Position numbers and translations under genes: made by a program. The notes under the pieces are model-generated. The model ran no database searches and was not told the origin of the DNA. It saw nothing but the letters and a program-made list of their open reading frames with translations. This document shows positions 62,563-64,000 of a stretch of DNA of 64,000 bases, piece after piece. The first letter of the stretch is position 1. Every line of letters starts with the position of its first letter. Source of the DNA: Smittia aterrima (Eukaryota; Arthropoda; Insecta; Diptera; Chironomidae); contig CP093829.1 of NCBI GenBank assembly GCA_033063855.1, positions 7,202,243 to 7,266,242 on the forward strand, given 5' to 3'.

Positions 62563-63560
62563 GTGAGTAAAAGCATCAACCACATTTAATTAAGTTTCTC
62601 TCTCGTCTCGGGATGCAAATTATAATGTTTTTCTGCGTATAATCTTTATTGGTCGATGATTAATGAGCCTCGGGCGGCCTTTAATGGTTTTTTGATACAT
62701 TTATTCAACGACGAATCTTAAAGAAGCTTTAAAAGTTTGTGTAATGTGGAAGTTGTTAGAATTACCTAAACTTGCGGACAAATTGATTTATCATACCCAA
62801 AGGAAGTGAAGTCTCACAAGCAAAACAAAAACAGACAATGGACAAGTTTCACTTTTTAAAGATGCGAAGAACATTTCGCTTTAAAAGCACAGAAAGTAAA
62901 ATCACTTTTGATGTTCGTCGTCGCTGTCGTCAGTGATTTTAATCAAACTACGGAAGAAATGGAAATTAAATTTGCTCGTCGTTCCAGCTCGACACAATAA
63001 TTTCTTGATGTGATTTTTGTCGTCAGCGGACACAGGAAACCTAAGTGAGTTTTAATTTGCTTTTTTTTGTTTCGCACAAACAGAGTTTATTACTACTCGA
63101 AGGCGAGGAGATTCCACTTGAGAATAGATTGCTCCCTTGTTATGCAATTTCGAATTTGTTAATGTCAGTGTTGTTGATTACGAGAGTGGCGCTCATTGTG
63201 TCATCTTTTGTCTTCCAGCATAATCATAACTGAAACAGAAAGTTCCCAGCCAACTACGCGAAAAATTAAATTAAGTTCTTCGTGTGAAACTTCCTTGTTT
63301 GAAGATGATTTACGATGAACGCTGATAAGTCATCTCTCTCTTGTTAATGTTTTTTTGGTCTGCCAGGTGCCGAGCAAGCCCTAAGGTAGATTATATTACA
63401 TAAAGTCTGTTGCCAGAGAAGGTTTCTTACTTTCAAAATAAATTATTGACTCGCGGCTGATGATTTCTGACATCGCAGTAAAAACATTCTCACAATTAAT
63501 TGATTTAATCGCTCGAATTTGTGTACATAATTATTAGTAATTTACGCACCTTCTGTTGAT
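62563..63560. other. Intron or spacer after the last visible RhoGEF exon
   Basis: About 1 kb with no exon that continues the RhoGEF. A frame after an ACAAACAG acceptor at about 63,084 reads SLLLLEGEEIPLENRLLPCY and becomes hydrophobic before a stop at 63,231; it could be an alternative last exon but I have no support. Confidence 0.4.
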
Positions 63561-63699
63561 CTGATGTGGGAAACGGAAGAAAGAAAGAGAAGAAAGATTT
63601 GACTTTCTCGACCCAGTTGACCATCAGCGTTGTCTCTTTAAATTTTCCGGTTTGCAATTTTTGATGCTCGAGAATGAAAACGAACTTAAAGATCATCAA

Positions 63700-64000
63700 A
63701 AAAGACCTGACAACTCCGTTAAGAAAGCGAACAAACAAAGTAGAACACACATAACATTTCTTGAGGAAATAAACTTTTTTCTTTCCGAACAAATATTATG
63801 AAAAGTAAATCAAAGTTTTCGGTTCCATAATTTCTAATAACGACAATAAATTTATGTAAGAACTCAATGACCGACATCAAATACAAAATATCCACCCAAA
63901 CGTCATAATTACTGACGAGAAAGTTGATTGCACGCGAGTTGAATTGTAAATTGAAAATTGTAAGAAAAAGAAACAAAATTAATTCGTAGTACGTGGCGAG
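63700..64000 (-). CDS. Possible 5' exons of a second chemoreceptor-like membrane protein
   Basis: On the minus strand the frame entering from the right edge reads TYYELILFLFLTIFNLQFNS, VSNYDVWVDILYLMSVIEFL and HKFIVVIRNYGTENFDLLFI before a GT. It has two hydrophobic helices and an Asn-Tyr-Asp/Lys spacing like the N-terminal third of insect odorant receptors. A further open piece at about 63,550-63,700 (SFLMIFKFVFILEHQKL) could be another exon. The match is weak, the gene is cut by the window edge, and chance open frames in AT-rich DNA could look the same. Confidence 0.25.

Noticed and set aside
63045..63233. Hydrophobic open frame after the last RhoGEF exon
   Set aside because: An acceptor-like site precedes it, but phase and homology give no support for an exon.

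Overview
The window is nuclear DNA of an insect. Single-copy genes match fly and mosquito proteins (Grunge/Atrophin, Lachesin, valois/WDR77, Xbp1, ADP/ATP translocase, an odorant receptor), the sequence is AT-rich, and most introns are 50-70 nt with GT-AG ends. I infer a dipteran, probably a nematoceran midge or gnat; the species cannot be fixed from the sequence. I recognised no tRNA, rRNA or CRISPR array. All exon models come from reading splice signals and codon phase by eye.

Layout. 1-8,700 holds conserved genes: the 3' end of Gug (+), TRAP-beta (-), an SLC66A3-type PQ-loop protein (+), TSPO (-), the methylosome WD40 protein WDR77/valois (-) and the U6 phosphodiesterase USB1 (-). 8,700-25,400 is array A: five intact plus-strand F-box/LRR-like genes, mixed with theta-class GST genes (three intact, one dead), a dead F-box fragment, a stray chloride-channel gene fragment, a TIR transposon carrying a 130-bp tandem repeat, and Lachesin. 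26,100-40,850 returns to single-copy genes: Xbp1 (with its two overlapping frames), an odorant receptor, two GNAT acetyltransferases flanking a ghost third copy, Sec63, the ADP/ATP translocase, TMEM9 and a CDCA3/Tome-1-like protein. 40,930-54,340 is array B: four minus-strand F-box genes alternating with two copies of a secreted LRR/coiled-coil gene, made by tandem duplication of a ~4.7-kb unit. The whole array is bracketed by a 47-bp direct repeat. 54,370-64,000 holds an RSF1-N-terminus-like protein, an unrecognised gene lying in a possible first intron of a Dbs/MCF2L-type RhoGEF, and the Sec14 plus spectrin part of that RhoGEF, whose DH-PH exons would lie past the right edge.

The striking content is the nine-member F-box family in two facing arrays. 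All members share an N-terminal Lys-rich tail, an F-box, usually a second degenerate F-box-like module, a leucine-rich C-terminal region, an intronless CDS and a tiny conserved 5'-UTR intron just before the start codon. Copies have swapped, lost or duplicated modules, one has lost its ATG, one survives only as leader plus 3' end, and flanking GSTs and transposons were carried along. This looks like a young, fast-evolving family of probable SCF ubiquitin-ligase substrate receptors (inference).
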